The notes under the pieces: generated by a model
The model's input: only the letters and a program-made list of their open reading frames with translations
Told to the model about the DNA's origin: nothing
The model's database searches: none
NCBI GenBank assembly: GCA_963691705.1
Contig: OY829545.1
Location: forward strand, 11,535,444 to 11,599,443
DNA: 64,000 nucleotides
Source: Viola odorata
Lineage: Eukaryota > Streptophyta > Magnoliopsida > Malpighiales > Violaceae
Direction: 5' to 3'
Part shown: in pieces, positions 61,501-64,000 of the stretch
Position numbering within the stretch: the stretch's first letter is position 1
How the letters are laid out: every line of letters starts with the position of its first letter
Program-made: the position numbers and the translations under genes

Positions 61501-64000
61501 TGTGGCGCCCCAAAAATTTTTAAAAAATTCGCGAGTGTACGACGAATCTGAGACCTTACGATACTCGGCGTAAAAGGACGCCTTCCAACATGCAATGAAG
61601 TCGCCACCCTAATTTTGTCTCTAGGTTTAGGGAACCTAATCGTCATGGCATAAAAAATAAAATAAATAAAACTAAAGGCACAAAAAAGGGGTCTAAACCC
61701 AAGACGAAGGTTCGGGGTCGTATTATGGACTCGGGAAGGTGTTAGGCACCCGAGTCACATCCGAAAATGGTTACCGGTTGATAGGAGAGGTGTTTAAAAG
61801 ATGTTTGATAAAAATGCGTTTTTAAAAGGGGGCCCTCAGAGGAATCGTCACTTTAGTCTTTTCCATGATCGGGACCGTTTAGGAATAATTAATCGTTGGA
61901 CGGGGTTACCGTTTTAAAAATCTTTTCGGACGGGGTTACCGTTTTCAAGACCGATTGATTATTCCTGACCGTAGCGTGATGGGACTGAATTTTCCGTAAG
62001 ACTGAATGAACGCCCTCTTTTCATCATCGGGCCATGCATGATTAAATTAATTATTAAGTGATTCTATCATGGATTGCTAACAGAGTACAAATTTAAATGA
62101 GAGATATTTTGAAATGATAAACCGATGTGGGATCGAAGCCACCAGATACATGCAATCAATATAAGCGGAATTTAAAATCAAACGAACATGACATTTTAAG
62201 CAAGTCTTTTAAACAAGTTGTTCATGTGGGTTGATTTTAATTTTAGCAATTCTATATATCATGCCTGCAATTAATATTTATGAAAAAATGTTGAATAAAT
62301 AAAAGGGGAAGAAAGGCGTACTTTCGAGCGAAGCTTGAATTTTAAACCTACAAAATGACAGTGTTAGTGCTAGCTCAAAAAATAAATAAGCAGTTTATGA
62401 ATGCAAGAATTTAAATAAATAGCGAAAAATTAAACAATGATTTGACGAGTACGACAAAAAATGGTGATTTGACACATACGAAAATTTAAATGATGATTTG
62501 ATAAGTGCAGAAAAATTTAAATGATGATAGTGCATGCGAGAAATTTATATGATGACAGTTGATAAGTGCGAGAAATTTAAATGATGATTTGATACGTACG
62601 AAAATTTAAATGATGATTTGATGCATGCGAGAAATTAAATGATGATTTGATGAGTGCGAGAAAATTAAATGATGACGGTTGATGCATACGAGAATTTAAA
62701 TGCTGATTTGACGAGTGCGAGAATTTTAAATGATGACTTGATGCATGCGAAAAAATTAAATGATGACAGTTGATGCATATGAGAATTTAAATGATGATTT
62801 GGCGAAAAATTAAAGATTTGATACGTGTAGAAAAATTAAGGATTTGCAGAAAATTGAACATGTGATATTTGCAGAAAAAATAAACAATTGATGATTTGCA
62901 GAAGATTAAACAATTGATGATTTGCAGAAAATTAAAGCAGTTGACGATTTGCAGAAAATTAAACAGTTGATGATTTGCAGAAATTTAAACAGTTGATGAT
63001 TTGCAGAAATTTAAAGCAGTTGATGATTTGCGAAAATTTAAACAGTTGATGATTTGCTGAAATTTAAACAGTTGATGATTTGCGGAAATTTAAATGACTG
63101 AATTTAAATTGCGGAAAGTAAATTGCGAAAAATTAAAGTGCGGAGAATTTAAACAGTTGATAGGTACAGAATTTTAAAGCAATATTACGAAAAAACGTGA
63201 TCCGAGGTCTTGGAAAAAATGAAAATGGGCTGGGCCCAATTTGAAAAATAAAGGAAATGGGCCAGGAATAGTTCCTAGCCCAAAAATCACATTTTTAATG
63301 GTGATCGGCTCCTTCCCGCGTGAACAAGCCCAAGGGGGGCACTGTGCATCATCTTCCTCAGACGTCGTCCGCGCCACTGCCGGTGACGTGGATCTCCGAC
63401 CAGGCGGCCAAATTGCCTAGTTTTGAGCTCCGAGGAAAGCTCTCTTCCCCAACAAGATTATCGTGCAAAAATCAAGATTTAATATACGTCCGAACACAGT
63501 TTAATTTTGAGAAAACGTCAAAAACCGATAATTAACAAAAAAACCTAAAATTCGCTCTTCTTAACCAACAAATCAACGAATAAAAAGCATGGAAATTATC
63601 TATAGCATGTATATGAATTAATGGTATGAAAATAAGCAATTTATTTGATCGAAATAACAATCTAAAAATTAAAGAAAGAAAGCGCAGAGAAAAGCAAGAA
63701 AAACGCTTACCAAAAAAGCTTAAACTTGTGGCAGCCGATGCTCTACATGAGCTATCGGTCAAGAGGGAGAAGGAGCAGAGTTGCTCTTGGTTGGATTTGT
63801 GAGGAAAATGGAGAGGGGCAGTGGGCTTTTTATAAGCCAAGATCGCGTGAGGAGGGAGACGCGGCGCTGCGCGTGGAGGAGGGAGAGCGTGCGCTGGCAG
63901 GGCTAGGGTTGTTGTGCTGGCGGGGCTAGGTGATACGTTCCTGGATATTTGTGGGAATGTTTAACTGTGATCTAGCTCAAGGAATCCTCAAGAACAATAA
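61501..64000 (-). mobile_element. Giant solo LTR, unit 6 (cut by window end)
   Basis: The first 2,500 bp on the + strand, from the TG end after accta. The minisatellite is included; the palindrome and the other end lie outside the window. Confidence 0.68.
62401..63177. repeat. AT-rich minisatellite, unit 6
   Basis: Same array as in units 3-5. Confidence 0.85.

Larger units (their letters stand above)
56441..64000. repeat. Tandem array unit 6 (partial, first 7,560 bp)
   Basis: Cut by the window end inside the large LTR-like element. It carries one extra copy of a 31-bp repeat in the Mutator-like MITE (57352-57444), which explains the 10,338-bp spacing from the previous cyclotide gene. Confidence 0.97.

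Noticed and set aside
1..64000. The tandem copies as a pure assembly artefact
   Set aside because: Units differ by private and shared variants, a 31-bp expansion, small indels and one 4.9-kb insertion, which simple duplication of one contig would not produce. Read depth would settle it.

Overview
The window is nuclear DNA from a flowering plant, most likely Violaceae (Viola or a close relative). The evidence is six copies of a gene for a cyclotide precursor whose peptide domain is of the bracelet type known from violets, together with plant-type transposable elements (Ty1/Copia, LINE, Stowaway, Mutator-like MITE, a large LTR). There are no bacterial genes, rRNA, tRNA or CRISPR arrays.

The whole window is a head-to-tail tandem array of one unit of about 10.31 kb: unit 1 at 1-10308, unit 2 at 10309-20616, unit 3 at 20617-30922, unit 4 at 30923-46134, unit 5 at 46135-56440, and unit 6 from 56441, cut by the window end. 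Unit 1 begins inside a Stowaway MITE, so position 1 is an arbitrary phase of the repeat. Unit 4 is longer because a complete 4.9-kb Copia retrotransposon sits in it. Unit 6 has one extra 31-bp repeat.

Each unit reads, left to right: a Stowaway MITE across the unit junction; AT-rich spacer; a 548-bp Mutator-like MITE with long terminal inverted repeats and a 10-bp target duplication; a 0.27-kb truncated retroposon with its own target duplication; a perfect 60-bp inverted repeat; TATA box, cyclotide gene and poly(A) signal (+ strand); AT-rich spacer; a decayed LINE on the - strand, split by a 4.13-kb element that looks like a giant solo LTR (with an internal minisatellite, a 64-bp palindrome and a small retrotransposon-derived reading frame); and an AT-rich tail with CACTA-like motifs.

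The only apparently functional host gene is the cyclotide precursor, and all six copies encode the same 111 residues. The predicted mature domain has all six cysteines of a cyclic cystine knot, but the reading frame stops directly after Cys-Tyr-Arg. It lacks the Asn/Asp that asparaginyl endopeptidase needs for head-to-tail closure. The array therefore looks like an amplified family of a linear cyclotide (acyclotide). The Copia element in unit 4 has LTRs that I read as identical and sits 186 bp upstream of the TATA box of that gene copy. It inserted into the inverted repeat after the array formed. Scattered base differences shared between non-adjacent units suggest ongoing exchange between copies.
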